Source: Salinisphaera sp. (lineage in GTDB: Bacteria; Pseudomonadota; Gammaproteobacteria; Nevskiales; Salinisphaeraceae). From it: DNA of 54,478 nt. Shown here piece after piece: positions 1 through 13,633 of this stretch. A model generated the notes under the pieces. The model was given only the letters and a program-made list of their open reading frames with translations. It did not search any database and was not told the origin of the DNA. Made by a program: the position numbers and the translations under genes. The stretch spans positions 1 through 54,478 of the forward strand of contig JAQIBT010000141.1 of NCBI GenBank assembly GCA_027858915.1, read 5' to 3'. Numbering within the stretch: position 1 is the stretch's first letter; the number at the start of each line of letters is the position of its first letter.

Positions 1-175
1 CGGGACGGGCGCTAGCGAGCTGCCGGCAGACACGGAGATGGAGATGCAGGGCGACCATGTCACGATGAACGTGGAATTGATCCATCCGATCGCGATGGAA
101 GAAGGTCTGCGTTTTGCAATTCGGGAAGGCGGTCGCACCGTGGGTGCGGGTGTCGTCACCAAGATTACGGCTTGA
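1..175 (+). CDS. tuf: Elongation factor Tu, C-terminal fragment (first tuf copy)
   Basis: Last 57 residues of EF-Tu, the GTPase that delivers aminoacyl-tRNA to the ribosome; only the end of beta-barrel domain III is inside the window, open at the left edge. The reading frame begins at base 2 and stops with TGA at 173-175. From base 57 to 171 it is identical to the complete tuf copy at 15756-16946. The first 56 bases differ at five positions (3, 14, 42, 48, 56), all amino-acid changing, which is odd for a gene normally kept identical between copies and suggests edge-of-contig errors. The copies end differently (GCT TGA here, GCC TAA there), so this is a true second locus next to tRNA-Trp. Confidence 0.93.
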   Translation, partial: GTGASELPADTEMEMQGDHVTMNVELIHPIAMEEGLRFAIREGGRTVGAGVVTKITA

Positions 176-199
176 TCGGTCATTCTTGACGACTGGCCG

Positions 200-232
200 G
201 CCCGCGGTAACCTCGTTGCCGCGGGCTGTCTT
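200..232 (+). terminator. Probable terminator of the first tuf operon
   Basis: An 8-bp perfect GC stem (200-207 pairs with 219-226) with an 11-nt loop is followed by a weak T-rich stretch TGTCTT. It sits 25 bases after the tuf stop and before the next promoter, where a tuf terminator is expected. The poor U tract makes it a modest call. Confidence 0.55.
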
Positions 233-264
233 GACTGTGGCGTCGGCAGGGCTGGCCGCCGAGG

Positions 265-292
265 TTGCCAAGTTTGCAATCTGTGCTAACAT
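265..292 (+). promoter_or_regulatory. Candidate sigma70 promoter for tRNA-Trp, secE and nusG
   Basis: TTGCCA (265-270, 5 of 6 consensus) is separated by 16 bases from TAACAT (287-292, 4 of 6). The predicted start near 299 lies about 33 bases before the tRNA. It follows the tuf terminator hairpin, so it is the natural start for the tRNA-secE-nusG unit. Confidence 0.55.
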
Positions 293-331
293 CCGTCGTC
301 CGTTTTCATGGACAGAAATTTTTTAGCGTCT

Positions 332-407
<76 letters not shown>

Positions 408-442
408 TTAGGCGCAGCGGTTTCGTATCTTACGAGTAGTCG

Positions 443-817
443 ATGGCAACCCAGGAACAACGCACCAGCAGAGTGCTCGATACGGCCCTGCTTTGGCTTG
501 CCATCGCAGTGCTGCTCGCCAGCATGGCTTCCTATTACTATTTCGCGGCCTATACCGACCTGGTGCGCGTGCTTGGCTTGCTGGCTGGCGTCGTGCTGGC
601 AGTAGTCATTGTCTCTCAGTCGGCAGTCGGCAAGACAACGCTGTCCTATATTCAAGGGTCTCGGACCGAAGTTCGGCGCATGGTCTGGCCTACGCGGCGT
701 GAGACGGTCCAGACGACACTGCTGGTCGTGGTGTTCGTACTGATTCTGGCTGCATTCATCTGGGCGCTGGATATCGTCCTGGCATATGCGGTGACACTGC
801 TGACGGGTCGCGCTTAG
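443..817 (+). CDS. secE: Preprotein translocase subunit SecE
   Basis: Small inner-membrane subunit of the SecYEG channel; it clamps SecY and is essential for export. The 124-residue product has three predicted transmembrane segments (about residues 14-34, 40-60 and 93-117), as in the three-TM E. coli form. The conserved amphipathic stretch before the last helix, containing [13 protein letters not shown], is the family signature. It begins 35 bases after tRNA-Trp and is followed 19 bases later by nusG, so the two are co-transcribed. SecY is encoded about 26 kb downstream in this window. Confidence 0.97.
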   Translation: MATQEQRTSRVLDTALLWLAIAVLLASMASYYYFAAYTDLVRVLGLLAGVVLAVVIVSQSAVGKTTLSYIQGSRTEVRRMVWPTRRETVQTTLLVVVFVLILAAFIWALDIVLAYAVTLLTGRA

Positions 818-836
818 GCGCGTAAGGCAACTCAAT

Positions 837-1370
837 ATGGCCAAGCATTGGTATGTGGTTCACGCTTTTTCTCAGTACGAGAAAAAAGTGCGTGACTCCC
901 TCAAGGATTATGTCGTCCGTCACGGCATGGAAGAATATTTTGGTGACGTGCTTGTGCCGACCGAAGAGGTTGTGGAAGTGCGGGACGGCCAGCGGCGCAC
1001 CACCGAGCGCAAGTTCTTTCCGGGTTATGTGCTCGTGCACATGGAGATGAACGACGATACCTGGCACCTGGTCAAGAGTGTGCCGCGTGTGCTCGGGTTC
1101 ATAGGCGGCACCGCCGACCGGCCGGCGCCGATTACTGACGCAGAGGCCGATGAAATCCTGAATCGCGTAGAGGAATCGGTCGAGAAGCCACGCCCGAAGA
1201 CCGTATTCGAGCCGGGTCAGGAAGTGCGCGTCATCGATGGGCCCTTCGCGGACTTCAATGGCGTTGTGGAAGAAGTGAATTACGACAAGAACCGGCTGCG
1301 CGTTGCAGTGACCATATTCGGTCGCTCGACACCGGTCGATCTGGAATTCGATCAGGTCGAAAAGAGCTAG
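837..1370 (+). CDS. nusG: Transcription termination/antitermination protein NusG
   Basis: Processivity factor that binds RNA polymerase through its N-terminal NGN domain and contacts Rho or ribosomal protein S10 through its KOW domain. The 177 residues match the normal length. The NGN domain covers about 1-115, including the [10 protein letters not shown] segment, and the KOW domain with [11 protein letters not shown] covers about 125-177. The start has an AAGG ribosome-binding site 9 bases upstream (824-827). It follows secE closely and is separated from rplK by 100 bases with a small hairpin. Confidence 0.98.
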   Translation: MAKHWYVVHAFSQYEKKVRDSLKDYVVRHGMEEYFGDVLVPTEEVVEVRDGQRRTTERKFFPGYVLVHMEMNDDTWHLVKSVPRVLGFIGGTADRPAPITDAEADEILNRVEESVEKPRPKTVFEPGQEVRVIDGPFADFNGVVEEVNYDKNRLRVAVTIFGRSTPVDLEFDQVEKS

Positions 1371-1394
1371 CCTCGAATCGACAGATCACGTCGG

Positions 1395-1416
1395 CGTCGC
1401 GTAAGGCGACGTCTTT
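1395..1416 (+). terminator. Weak hairpin between nusG and rplK
   Basis: A 6-bp stem CGTCGC/GCGACG with loop GTAAG is followed by TCTTT. It could partly terminate the secE-nusG transcript before the L11 operon, as E. coli separates these units, but the stem is short and the U tract poor. Confidence 0.3.
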
Positions 1417-1470
1417 CATGCAGGGAGCCTGGGCAGGCCCGGAGCGCAAGTACCTGAAGGAGAAAAAGTA

Positions 1471-1899
1471 ATGGCCAAGAAAGTTACAGGCTATATCAAG
1501 CTGCAGATCCCGGCCGGCAAGGCCAATCCAAGCCCGCCCGTGGGTCCCGCGCTGGGTCAGCACGGCGTAAACATCATGGAGTTCTGCAAGGCGTTCAATG
1601 CCGAGACGCAGGATATGGAAGCGGGTCTGCCGACTCCGGTGGTGATCACCGTGTTTTCAGACCGTAGTTTCTCGTTCATCAAGAAGACGCCGCCGGCGGC
1701 GATTCTTCTGAAGAAGGCAGCCAACATCAAGTCCGGCGCGGCCGACCCGTTGCGCGAGACCGCTGGTACGGTGACTCGCAAACAGGTTGAGGAGATTGCC
1801 GAAACCAAATGGCCGGATCTCAATGCCGCCGACATGGACGCGGCAGTGCGAATCATTTCCGGCAGCGCCCGGAGTATGGGCATCAAGGTGGAGGGCTAG
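1471..1899 (+). CDS. rplK: 50S ribosomal protein L11
   Basis: L11 forms the GTPase-associated centre on 23S rRNA together with L10 and L12, and is needed for RelA activation on stalled ribosomes. The 142 residues equal the E. coli length. The proline-rich N-terminal domain ([20 protein letters not shown], about 14-33) and the C-terminal rRNA-binding domain (about 75-142) are intact. An AAGGAG site lies 8 bases upstream of the ATG. rplA follows after 3 bases, the normal L11-L1 pair. Confidence 0.98.
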   Translation: MAKKVTGYIKLQIPAGKANPSPPVGPALGQHGVNIMEFCKAFNAETQDMEAGLPTPVVITVFSDRSFSFIKKTPPAAILLKKAANIKSGAADPLRETAGTVTRKQVEEIAETKWPDLNAADMDAAVRIISGSARSMGIKVEG

Positions 1900-1902
1900 G
1901 TC

Positions 1903-2601
1903 ATGGCGAAGATTTCCAAGCGCAATGCGGCCATCCGCGATCAGGTCGATCCGGTCAAGGCCTATCCGGTTGATGAGGCTCTGGATCTGTTGAAGAAGCT
2001 TGCCAGCACAAAATTCAAGGAGACCGTCGAAGTCTCGGTGAATCTGGGTGTCAACGCTCGCAAGTCCGACCAGAACGTGCGCGGCTCCACTGTGATGCCG
2101 AACGGCACCGGCAAGAGCGTTCGTGTCGCGGTGTTCACGCAGGGCGCGAACGTCGAGAAAGCTCAGGAGGCAGGCGCTGATATCGTGGGCCTGAATGATC
2201 TGGCCGAACAGGTTCAGGCGGGTGAGATCAACTTCGATGTGGTCGTTGCTACGCCGGACGCAATGCCGGTGGTGGGTCGCCTGGGCCAGATACTGGGACC
2301 GAAAGGTCTCATGCCGAATCCCAAGACCGGCACGGTGACAGCAGACGTGGTGACGGCCGTGAAGAACGCCAAGGCTGGTCAGGTGCAGTATCGTACCGAC
2401 AAGGCAGGCATCATTCACTGCGCCATCGGCAAAGTGGACTTCGAAAATCAGGCGCTGGTCGAAAATCTCAGTGCTTTGATGGCGGATCTAAAGCGTGCCA
2501 AGCCGGCCAACGCCAAGGGTATCTATTTCAAGAAGGTGTCGTTGTCGACCACGATGGGTCCTGGTTTGACGGTCGATCATTCAGGCGTTGTTGCCATCTA
2601 G
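1903..2601 (+). CDS. rplA: 50S ribosomal protein L1
   Basis: L1 builds the mobile L1 stalk of the large subunit that moves deacylated tRNA out of the E site, and in other bacteria represses translation of its own rplK-rplA mRNA. The product is 232 residues (234 in E. coli) with the conserved MPNGTGKS segment near residue 66 and [14 protein letters not shown] near residue 129. The start lies 3 bases after the rplK stop, consistent with translational coupling. It is followed by the 291-base L10 leader. Confidence 0.98.
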   Translation: MAKISKRNAAIRDQVDPVKAYPVDEALDLLKKLASTKFKETVEVSVNLGVNARKSDQNVRGSTVMPNGTGKSVRVAVFTQGANVEKAQEAGADIVGLNDLAEQVQAGEINFDVVVATPDAMPVVGRLGQILGPKGLMPNPKTGTVTADVVTAVKNAKAGQVQYRTDKAGIIHCAIGKVDFENQALVENLSALMADLKRAKPANAKGIYFKKVSLSTTMGPGLTVDHSGVVAI

Positions 2602-2892
2602 CAGATAGCAAAGGTATGACGGTGACGATGCCGCGGTTGGCATTGGCACCGTCGAAGTTCTTTGTAGCGCAGCCCGCTCTTCCAGAAAGGCTGCGTCGTC
2701 AAAGACCGCGAGGCGAGCCGTGGTGTCGGCTCTTAAAGGCGATTTTGCCAGCCTGCGTAGATGACGTAAGTTGCTCCGCTGTGTCTTCGTAAGAAGACAT
2801 ATGAGTAGCAGTCGTCAGATGGGTCCGTTCACAAGAGCGGATTCGTGAACACTCCGGCAACAACCGTTGCCGGTAAGTAAGGAGTGATGACT
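2602..2892 (+). ncRNA. Likely L10-type ribosomal protein leader before rplJ
   Basis: A 291-base gene-free stretch between rplA and rplJ contains three clear hairpins near rplJ. A 7-bp stem with GTAA tetraloop lies at 2782-2799. GTTCAC/GTGAAC lies at 2827-2832/2845-2850. An 8-bp perfect stem with AACC loop at 2854-2873 ends just before the AAGGAG of rplJ. In E. coli the same interval is the leader bound by the L10-L12 complex, which represses rplJL translation. Assignment here is by position and structure; the kink-turn consensus was not verified. Confidence 0.6.
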
Positions 2893-3423
2893 ATGGCCAT
2901 GAGTTTTCAAGCCAAACAGGCCATGGTGGCAGAAGTCAGCGATGTGGCGACCCGTGCGCATTCTGCAGTTCTTGCAGAATACCGTGGGCTCACCGCTGGC
3001 CAGATGGACACGCTTCGTGTAAAAGCTCGCCACGGCGGTGCCTATATGAAGGTGATCAAGAACAATCTGGCCAAGCTGGCACTCAAGGGTACCGACTACG
3101 AATGCATGAGCGACGCGTTCAAGGGTCCGGTTATTCTGGGGTTTTCCCTGGAAGATCCGGGCTCCGCAGCGCGCGTGATCAGTGAATTCGGCAAGTCGAA
3201 CGACAAGCTGAAGGTCACTGCGATCTCGTTCAACGGGCAGCTGCTGCCCGGCGAACAGCTGGATCGTCTGGCCAAGCTGCCGACCCGCGACGAAGCGCTG
3301 TCTCAGCTGATGCGCGTCATCAAGGCGCCTGTCGAGAAGCTGGCACGTACTGTCCGCGAGCCGGCCGCGAAGCTTACCCGCACCGTGGCAGCAGTCCGCG
3401 ACGAAAAGAAGCAGGCTGCTTGA
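2893..3423 (+). CDS. rplJ: 50S ribosomal protein L10
   Basis: L10 anchors L12 dimers to the GTPase centre and represses its own operon by binding the leader RNA. The chosen ATG gives 176 residues beginning MAMSFQAKQ, aligning with the E. coli start, with AAGGAG (2879-2884) 8 bases upstream. In-frame GTG and ATG codons at 2884 and 2887 overlap that site and are unlikely starts. The N-terminal rRNA-binding domain spans about 1-130 and the C-terminal helix that carries L12 is intact. It is about 11 residues longer than the E. coli protein. Confidence 0.96.
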   Translation: MAMSFQAKQAMVAEVSDVATRAHSAVLAEYRGLTAGQMDTLRVKARHGGAYMKVIKNNLAKLALKGTDYECMSDAFKGPVILGFSLEDPGSAARVISEFGKSNDKLKVTAISFNGQLLPGEQLDRLAKLPTRDEALSQLMRVIKAPVEKLARTVREPAAKLTRTVAAVRDEKKQAA

Positions 3424-3501
3424 TAACCGTTTGATAACCCATCTGGGAACTATCTGTTGAATCGGCTTGGCTGATCCCAACGTATACATTAGGAGCTAGC
3501 A

Positions 3502-3879
3502 ATGGCTGCAACGAAAGAAGAAGTACTTGAAGCAATCGCCGAAATGTCCGTGATGGACGTCGTCGAGCTTGTTGAGATGATGGAAGAGAAGTTTGGCGTA
3601 TCGGCTGCAGCGCCGGTTGCCATGGCCGCCGGCGCTGCCGGTGGTGAAGCGGCTGCCGAAGAAGAGCAGACCGAGTTCGACGTCGTACTCGCCAGTTTTG
3701 GTGAGAACAAGGTTGGCGCCATCAAGGCCGTCCGTGCGCTCACGGGTCTTGGTCTGAAGGAAGCCAAGGAAATGGTCGAATCGGCTCCGGCTACGCTGAA
3801 GGAAGGCGTTGCCAAGCAAGAGGCCGAGGAAATGAAGACCAAGCTTGAGGAAGCCGGCGCCAAGGTCGAGCTCAAGTAA
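3502..3879 (+). CDS. rplL: 50S ribosomal protein L7/L12
   Basis: Multi-copy acidic stalk protein that recruits and activates translational GTPases. The 125-residue product shows the N-terminal dimerisation helices (1-35), an Ala/Gly/Glu-rich flexible hinge (about 36-56) and the globular C-terminal domain with the [20 protein letters not shown] surface that contacts EF-Tu and EF-G. AGGAG lies 6 bases before the ATG. It is separated from rplJ by 78 bases and from rpoB by an attenuator-like hairpin, fitting its need for higher expression than rpoB. Confidence 0.98.
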   Translation: MAATKEEVLEAIAEMSVMDVVELVEMMEEKFGVSAAAPVAMAAGAAGGEAAAEEEQTEFDVVLASFGENKVGAIKAVRALTGLGLKEAKEMVESAPATLKEGVAKQEAEEMKTKLEEAGAKVELK

Positions 3880-3934
3880 GGTCGGGAAACGCGAAACGAG
3901 TTGTTTCAGAAGATAACTTGATGCGTTGGGATCT

Positions 3935-3965
3935 GGCTGGTAGCGCATGCCGCTACCGGCCTTTT
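3935..3965 (+). terminator. Attenuator hairpin between rplL and rpoB
   Basis: An 11-bp stem (3935-3945 with 3951-3961, one G-U pair) with a 5-nt loop is followed by TTTT and CCC. It lies in the 225-base rplL-rpoB gap. E. coli has a partial terminator at the same point that lets only a fraction of transcripts continue into rpoBC; this hairpin probably does the same. Confidence 0.7.
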
Positions 3966-4104
3966 CCCGTTGCTGCTGTAAGCGGACTTCTGCTCCATGC
4001 GCCACGATCGCGTGCTCATGGATCAGGGGTTCGAAAGAAGCCCGTGCTTATTGCCGCGAGGATTGCCCCACTCGCGGCCCGTCCAACCAAGAGGGTTGAG
4101 TGAC

Positions 4105-7100
4105 ATGGCCTACTCGTTTACCGAGAAAAAACGAATCCGCAAGGATTTCGCGAAACAGCCGTCTGTGCTGGAGATGCCGTTTCTCCTGGCCACGCAGCTG
4201 GATTCCTATCGTCAGTTCCTGCAGGAAGGTGTGGACCCCGACAAGCGTGCTGAAGCAGGTCTGCACGCTGCGTTTTCGTCCGTGTTCCCGATGGCCAGCC
4301 ATTCGGGTAGTGCCGCGCTTGAGTACGTCAGCTATCGCTTGGGTCATCCAGTATTCGACGAGAAGGAATGTCGTGTTCGCGGCATGATCTACTCGGCGCC
4401 GCTGCGAGTCACGATTCGGCTGATCATCTACGATAAGGACAGCAAGGCGAATCCGAAGCCGGTCAAGGATATCAAGGAGCAGGAAGTCTATATGGGCGAA
4501 ATGCCGCTCATGACAGGCACCGGCACCTTCATCATTAATGGCACCGAGCGGGTGATCGTCAACCAGCTGCATCGCAGTCCCGGCGTGTTCTTCGATCATG
4601 ATCGTGGCAAGACGCACAGCTCGGGCAAGTATCTGTATTCGGCGCGCGTGATTCCTTACCGTGGCTCGTGGCTCGACTTCGAGTTTGATCCCAAGGATAA
4701 CGTCTACGTACGTATCGATCGTCGTCGCAAGCTGCCGGCAACTATTCTGTTGCGTGCCCTGGGCTACGACACCGAGCAGATGCTCGAGATGTTCCATGAA
4801 ACCAATATGTTCCACCTGTCGACCAACGGCGTGGAAATGGAGCTGGTGCCGGAGCGCCTGCGCGGCGAGACTGCCACCTTTGATATCAAGGCCGGCAGCG
4901 ACGTTGTGGTCGAGGAAGGCCGCCGCATTACCGTGCGCCATATCAAGAAGCTCGAAGAGTCGGGTGTCGATCGCCTGGAGGTTCCCGAGAACTATCTGGT
5001 CGGCAAGGTGCTGGCCAAGGCTGTGGTCGACACCGATACCGGTGAAGAGCTGGCACCAGCGAACACCGAGCTGACCGAAGAGCTGGTTGACAAGATGCGC
5101 AGCATGGGCATCAAGGATGTGCCGACGCTGTATATCAACGATCTGGATCATGGTCCCTACATGTCCAGCACGCTGATGGTCGACCCCTCGACCTCGCCGT
5201 TGGAAGCGCTGGTCGAGATCTATCGCATGATGCGTCCGGGCGAGCCGCCGACCAAGGATGCGGCCGAAAATCTGTTTAATAACCTGTTCTTCAATCCGGA
5301 GCGCTACGATCTCTCGGCCGTTGGTCGCATGAAGTTCAACCGCCGTCTGGGCCGCGAAGAAGCCGAAGGCAAATCAGTGCTGTCGCACGAAGACGTCATC
5401 GATGTCTTGAAGGAGCTGGTTTCCATCCGTAACGGCGTGGGTACTACCGACGATATTGATCATCTGGGCAATCGTCGCGTGCGTTCGGTCGGCGAGATGG
5501 CGGAAAACGCGTTCCGTACCGGCCTGGTGCGTGTCGAACGCGCGGTTCGCGAGCGTCTGTCGATCGCTGAGTCGGAAGGCCTGATGCCGCAGGATCTGAT
5601 CAACGCCAAGCCAGTGGCCGCCGCGATCAAGGAATTCTTTGGCTCCTCGCAGCTGTCGCAGTTCATGGATCAGAACAATCCGCTGTCCGAGGTGACGCAT
5701 AAACGTCGTGTGTCGGCTCTTGGGCCGGGTGGTCTGACGCGAGAGCGTGCCGGTTTCGAAGTGCGAGACGTGCATCCGACCCACTATGGTCGTATTTGTC
5801 CGATCGAGACGCCGGAAGGTCCGAACATCGGCCTGATCAACTCGTTGTCGGTGTATTCGAGGACCAACAAATACGGTTTCCTGGAGACGCCCTATCGCAA
5901 GGTCGAGAACGGTACGGCGCTCGCGGAGATCGAGTACCTGTCGGCCATTGAAGAAGGCCGCTACGTCATCGCCCAGGCCAATGCCAAGGTCGACGACAGC
6001 AACAACTTCACCGACGAACTCGTCTCTTGTCGTTACCAGGGCGAGTTCAACATGGTCGCCCCGGATCGCGTGCAGTACATGGACGTCAGTCCGAAGCAGA
6101 TCCTGTCGGTGGCAGCATCGCTGGTGCCATTCATTGAGCACGACGACGCCAACCGCGCGTTGATGGGCTCGAACATGCAGCGCCAGGCCGTCCCATGCCT
6201 GCGGGCGGACAAGCCGCTGGTGGGCACCGGGATCGAGCGCAAGGTGGCGATCGACTCCGGCAACGCGGTGACGGCGCGTCGCGGCGGTGTCGTGGACAAG
6301 GTTGATGCCTCGCGCGTGGTGGTGCGGGTGCATGATTCCGAGACCGCAGCCGACGAGTCGGGTGTGGATATCTACAATATGGTCAAGTACACACGTTCGA
6401 ATCAGAACACGTGTCTGAACCAGAAGCCGTTGGTATCGCCGGGTGACGTCATCGAGCGCGGCGACGTGCTCGCCGATGGCCCGTCGACCGACATGGGTGA
6501 GTTGGCACTGGGCCAGAACCTGCTGGTGGCCTTCATGCCCTGGCACGGTTACAACTTCGAGGATTCGATTCTCATCTCCGAGCGCGTGGTAGAGGAAGAC
6601 CGCTTCACCTCGGTGCACATCGAAGAACTGACCTGTGTGGCGCGTGAGACCAAGCTCGGGGCGGAGGAAATCACCTCTGATATCCCGAACGTGAACGAGG
6701 CCGCGCTCAACAAACTGGACGAGTCGGGTATTGCCTATATCGGGGCCGAGGTCACCTCCGGTGATATTCTGGTCGGCAAGGTCACGCCCAAGGGCGAGAC
6801 CCAGCTCACGCCCGAAGAAAAGCTCTTACGGGCCATCTTTGGCGAAAAAGCATCCGATGTGAAGGATTCTTCACAGCGGGTGCCGCCGGGCATGGACGGC
6901 ACCGTGATCGACGTGCGCGTATTCACGCGCGACGGCGTCGAGAAGGATGCGCGTGCCCTGTCGATCGAGGAAGACGAGCTGAGCGAGGTCCGGACGGACC
7001 TGGCCGATCAGCAGCGCATCTTTGAGGACGATCTGTTCGATCGCCTGCGTTCCATGCTGCTTGGCAAGGTCGCCGACGGCGGTCCGAACAAGCTCAAGGC

Positions 7101-8187
7101 CGACAGCAAGGTGACGGCGTCCTATTTGGACGATATCGACCGCGGCAAGTGGTTCGATATTCGTCTGCAGGATGAAGACGCACAGTCGCAGCTGGAATCG
7201 GTCGCGCAGCGTCTCAAGGACCAGAAAGCCGACTTCGAGCGTCGTTTCGCCTCGAAGAAGGAAAAGATCACCCAGGGCGACGAGCTTGCGCCGGGCGTGC
7301 TCAAGATGGTCAAGGTATATCTGGCGGTCAAGCGTCGGGTACAGCCGGGCGACAAGATGGCCGGCCGCCACGGTAACAAGGGCGTGATCTCGCAGATCGT
7401 GCCGGTCGAGGATATGCCGTATCTGGAAGACGGCACCCCGGCTGATATCGTGCTCAACCCGCTGGGCGTGCCCTCGCGCATGAACATTGGTCAAGTGCTG
7501 GAAACCCATCTGGGCTGGGCCGCACGCGGCATCGGTCTGCGTATTGGCGAGATGCTGGAGCAGCACAAGGCGATCGGCGAAATTCGAGAATTCCTGAAAA
7601 AAGCCTATTACGTTGAAGGCGGGACACAGGAAGATATCGATGAGCTGACCGACGACGAGATGCTGGCGATGGCGCATAACCTGGTGGGCGGCATGCCGAC
7701 CGCCACGCCGGTATTCGACGGCGCCAACGAGGACGAGATCCGGGCGCTGTTGAAGCTTGCTGGGCTGCCGGAATCCGGTCAGGCCAATCTGATCGACGGC
7801 CGTACTGGCGACACCTTTGATCGCCCGGTCACCGTGGGCTACATGTACATGCTCAAGCTCAACCATCTGGTTGACGACAAGATGCATGCGCGTTCCACCG
7901 GCCCGTACTCGCTGGTCACCCAGCAGCCGCTGGGCGGCAAGGCACAGTTCGGCGGTCAGCGTTTCGGCGAGATGGAAGTCTGGGCGCTGCAAGCATACGG
8001 TGCGGCTTATACGCTGCAGGAAATGCTCACCGTCAAGTCGGACGACGTCACCGGTCGTACCCGCATGTACAAGAACATCGTCGATGGCGATCATCAGATG
8101 CATGCCGGGATGCCGGAGTCCTTCAACGTGCTGACCAAGGAGATTCGTTCGCTTGGTCTGAACATCGAACTCGAGGAAGACGATTGA
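4105..8187 (+). CDS. rpoB: DNA-directed RNA polymerase beta subunit
   Basis: Catalytic beta subunit of RNA polymerase, 1360 residues (E. coli 1342). The start [15 protein letters not shown] aligns with the E. coli N-terminus. An in-frame ATG 36 codons upstream lies in the attenuator region and would add sequence with no counterpart in the family. The rifampicin-binding cluster ([21 protein letters not shown], roughly residues 513-533) has the sensitive residues D, H and S in place. The C-terminal clamp segment including [13 protein letters not shown] is intact. It is followed by a 107-base spacer filled by a large hairpin before rpoC. Confidence 0.98.
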   Translation: MAYSFTEKKRIRKDFAKQPSVLEMPFLLATQLDSYRQFLQEGVDPDKRAEAGLHAAFSSVFPMASHSGSAALEYVSYRLGHPVFDEKECRVRGMIYSAPLRVTIRLIIYDKDSKANPKPVKDIKEQEVYMGEMPLMTGTGTFIINGTERVIVNQLHRSPGVFFDHDRGKTHSSGKYLYSARVIPYRGSWLDFEFDPKDNVYVRIDRRRKLPATILLRALGYDTEQMLEMFHETNMFHLSTNGVEMELVPERLRGETATFDIKAGSDVVVEEGRRITVRHIKKLEESGVDRLEVPENYLVGKVLAKAVVDTDTGEELAPANTELTEELVDKMRSMGIKDVPTLYINDLDHGPYMSSTLMVDPSTSPLEALVEIYRMMRPGEPPTKDAAENLFNNLFFNPERYDLSAVGRMKFNRRLGREEAEGKSVLSHEDVIDVLKELVSIRNGVGTTDDIDHLGNRRVRSVGEMAENAFRTGLVRVERAVRERLSIAESEGLMPQDLINAKPVAAAIKEFFGSSQLSQFMDQNNPLSEVTHKRRVSALGPGGLTRERAGFEVRDVHPTHYGRICPIETPEGPNIGLINSLSVYSRTNKYGFLETPYRKVENGTALAEIEYLSAIEEGRYVIAQANAKVDDSNNFTDELVSCRYQGEFNMVAPDRVQYMDVSPKQILSVAASLVPFIEHDDANRALMGSNMQRQAVPCLRADKPLVGTGIERKVAIDSGNAVTARRGGVVDKVDASRVVVRVHDSETAADESGVDIYNMVKYTRSNQNTCLNQKPLVSPGDVIERGDVLADGPSTDMGELALGQNLLVAFMPWHGYNFEDSILISERVVEEDRFTSVHIEELTCVARETKLGAEEITSDIPNVNEAALNKLDESGIAYIGAEVTSGDILVGKVTPKGETQLTPEEKLLRAIFGEKASDVKDSSQRVPPGMDGTVIDVRVFTRDGVEKDARALSIEEDELSEVRTDLADQQRIFEDDLFDRLRSMLLGKVADGGPNKLKADSKVTASYLDDIDRGKWFDIRLQDEDAQSQLESVAQRLKDQKADFERRFASKKEKITQGDELAPGVLKMVKVYLAVKRRVQPGDKMAGRHGNKGVISQIVPVEDMPYLEDGTPADIVLNPLGVPSRMNIGQVLETHLGWAARGIGLRIGEMLEQHKAIGEIREFLKKAYYVEGGTQEDIDELTDDEMLAMAHNLVGGMPTATPVFDGANEDEIRALLKLAGLPESGQANLIDGRTGDTFDRPVTVGYMYMLKLNHLVDDKMHARSTGPYSLVTQQPLGGKAQFGGQRFGEMEVWALQAYGAAYTLQEMLTVKSDDVTGRTRMYKNIVDGDHQMHAGMPESFNVLTKEIRSLGLNIELEEDD

Positions 8188-8280
8188 GGATGGGGCTGGG
8201 GATTGAGGACTTGGGACTGGGAAAATCTCCCGGTCACCTGTCTTTCCAGTCCCCGGTCCTCGGTTCCCAATCCCCTCAAT
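8185..8280. repeat. Long imperfect palindrome filling the rpoB-rpoC spacer
   Basis: The 107-base gap consists almost wholly of two complementary arms, about 8185-8220 and 8246-8279. The best-matched part pairs 8205-8220 with 8246-8261 (14 of 16 bases). The left arm contains GACTTGGGACT, the reverse complement of the heptamer unit AGTCCCA tandemly repeated at the right end of the window (54411-54478). It therefore looks like an inserted copy of a dispersed intergenic repeat; if transcribed it folds into a hairpin just before the rpoC ribosome-binding site. Confidence 0.75.
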
Positions 8281-8294
8281 TCCCGGAGTAGCAC

Positions 8295-12533
<4,239 letters not shown>

Positions 12534-12542
12534 TCTCGGGTT

Positions 12543-12581
12543 GGGTTGGCGATGCTGTTGACAGCACGCCAGCCCTGCTTT
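12543..12581 (+). terminator. Hairpin after rpoC overlapping the str promoter
   Basis: GGGTTGGCG (12543-12551), one bulged A, and TGCTG (12553-12557) pair with CAGCA (12562-12566) and CGCCAGCCC (12567-12575). The apical loop is TTGA and a short TGCTTT tail follows. The stem is long and GC-rich, so it probably ends or attenuates rpoBC transcription. The loop and first stem bases form the -35 hexamer of the next promoter. Confidence 0.6.
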
Positions 12582-12586
12582 AGTAT
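12558..12586 (+). promoter_or_regulatory. Strong sigma70 promoter for the str operon
   Basis: A perfect -35 TTGACA (12558-12563), a 17-base spacer and TAGTAT (12581-12586, 5 of 6) form a near-consensus promoter. The predicted start near 12593 leaves about 68 bases of leader before the rpsL GTG. Spacing and both boxes are clear. Confidence 0.8.
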
Positions 12587-12660
12587 CCGCCGTCCTCTAT
12601 CGGCAGTCCGGCATTGTGCCGAACTGCCTTGTTTTTTCATCGATCGAGCAGGGTGACGAC

Positions 12661-13035
12661 GTGTCTACGGTCAACCAATTGGTCCGCAAGGGCCGCAAAG
12701 ACAAGCGTCAGAAGAATGACGTTCCCGCGCTGCAGGGTTGCCCGCAGCGCCGCGGCGTTTGTACCCGTGTGTACACGACGACGCCTAAGAAACCGAACTC
12801 CGCGTTGCGTAAGGTAGCCCGTGTGCGTCTTACCAACGGGTTCGAAGTCGCCAGCTACATCGGCGGCGAAGGCCACAACCTTCAAGAGCATTCCGTGGTG
12901 CTGATCCGCGGTGGCCGAGTGAAGGATCTTCCGGGTGTGCGTTATCACACCGTGCGCGGCGCGCTTGATGCCTCGGGTGTCGAAGCTCGGCGTCAGGGTC
13001 GCTCGAAGTATGGCGCCAAGAAGCCGAAGTCGTAA
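12661..13035 (+). CDS. rpsL: 30S ribosomal protein S12
   Basis: S12 lies at the decoding centre and controls accuracy; it is the target locus for streptomycin resistance. The GTG at 12661 gives 124 residues beginning [12 protein letters not shown] after the initiator, matching the family. Upstream in-frame codons would add 15 residues with no counterpart. The lysines of [11 protein letters not shown] (about 43-44) and [13 protein letters not shown] (about 88) are the streptomycin-sensitive residues. It is the first gene of the str operon, 38 bases before rpsG. Confidence 0.97.
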   Translation: MSTVNQLVRKGRKDKRQKNDVPALQGCPQRRGVCTRVYTTTPKKPNSALRKVARVRLTNGFEVASYIGGEGHNLQEHSVVLIRGGRVKDLPGVRYHTVRGALDASGVEARRQGRSKYGAKKPKS

Positions 13036-13072
13036 TCGGCGCCTCCAGATCAACGAATAGGTAAGTCACACT

Positions 13073-13546
13073 ATGTCCCGTCGTGCATCGGCTCCGCGCC
13101 GCGAAATCCTACCCGACCCTCGCTATCACAGCGAATTGCTGTCCAAGTTCATGAACATGATCATGGAGGACGGTAAAAAGTCGAAGGCAGAAACGATCGT
13201 CTATGGCGCGTTGTCGCAGATTGCGACCAAGAAAGGCACCGACGAGCCTCTTGAGATCCTCCAGGAAGCTCTGGATAATGTCCGGCCTGCAGTTGAGGTT
13301 AAGTCCCGTCGCGTGGGCGGTGCCACTTATCAGGTGCCAGTCGAAGTGCGGGCCACCCGTCGCACCGCACTTGCTATGCGCTGGGTCATTGATGCCTCGC
13401 GCAAGCGCGGCGAAAACACCATGGCTCGTCGCTTGGCCGGCGAGTTGGTTGATGCCTCCGAGCACCGCGGCGCAGCCGTGAAGAAGCGTGAGGATACGCA
13501 TCGCATGGCCGATGCCAACAAGGCGTTTTCACACTTTCGCTGGTAG
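13073..13546 (+). CDS. rpsG: 30S ribosomal protein S7
   Basis: S7 nucleates assembly of the 30S head by binding the 3' major domain of 16S rRNA and contacts E-site tRNA. In E. coli it also represses the str mRNA. The product is 157 residues. The N-terminal [16 protein letters not shown] and the beta-hairpin region with [12 protein letters not shown] (about 83-94) are conserved. It lies between rpsL and fusA, with 87 bases before fusA. Confidence 0.98.
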   Translation: MSRRASAPRREILPDPRYHSELLSKFMNMIMEDGKKSKAETIVYGALSQIATKKGTDEPLEILQEALDNVRPAVEVKSRRVGGATYQVPVEVRATRRTALAMRWVIDASRKRGENTMARRLAGELVDASEHRGAAVKKREDTHRMADANKAFSHFRW

Positions 13547-13633
13547 ACGCGAGCATGATGTGACGGCGCAGGTCTGCGTGGTCTCCTCGGCCTCGTGCAG
13601 CGCATAGAATTTTCTAGGTTTTAAGAGATACTC

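Noticed and set aside
3997-4104. A 36-residue N-terminal extension of RpoB
   Set aside because: It would be translated from the attenuator region and has no counterpart in other RpoB proteins; the ATG at 4105 matches the family start.
12616-12660. A 15-residue extension of S12
   Set aside because: Lacks family counterpart and lies in the leader after the str promoter; the GTG at 12661 fits S12 exactly.
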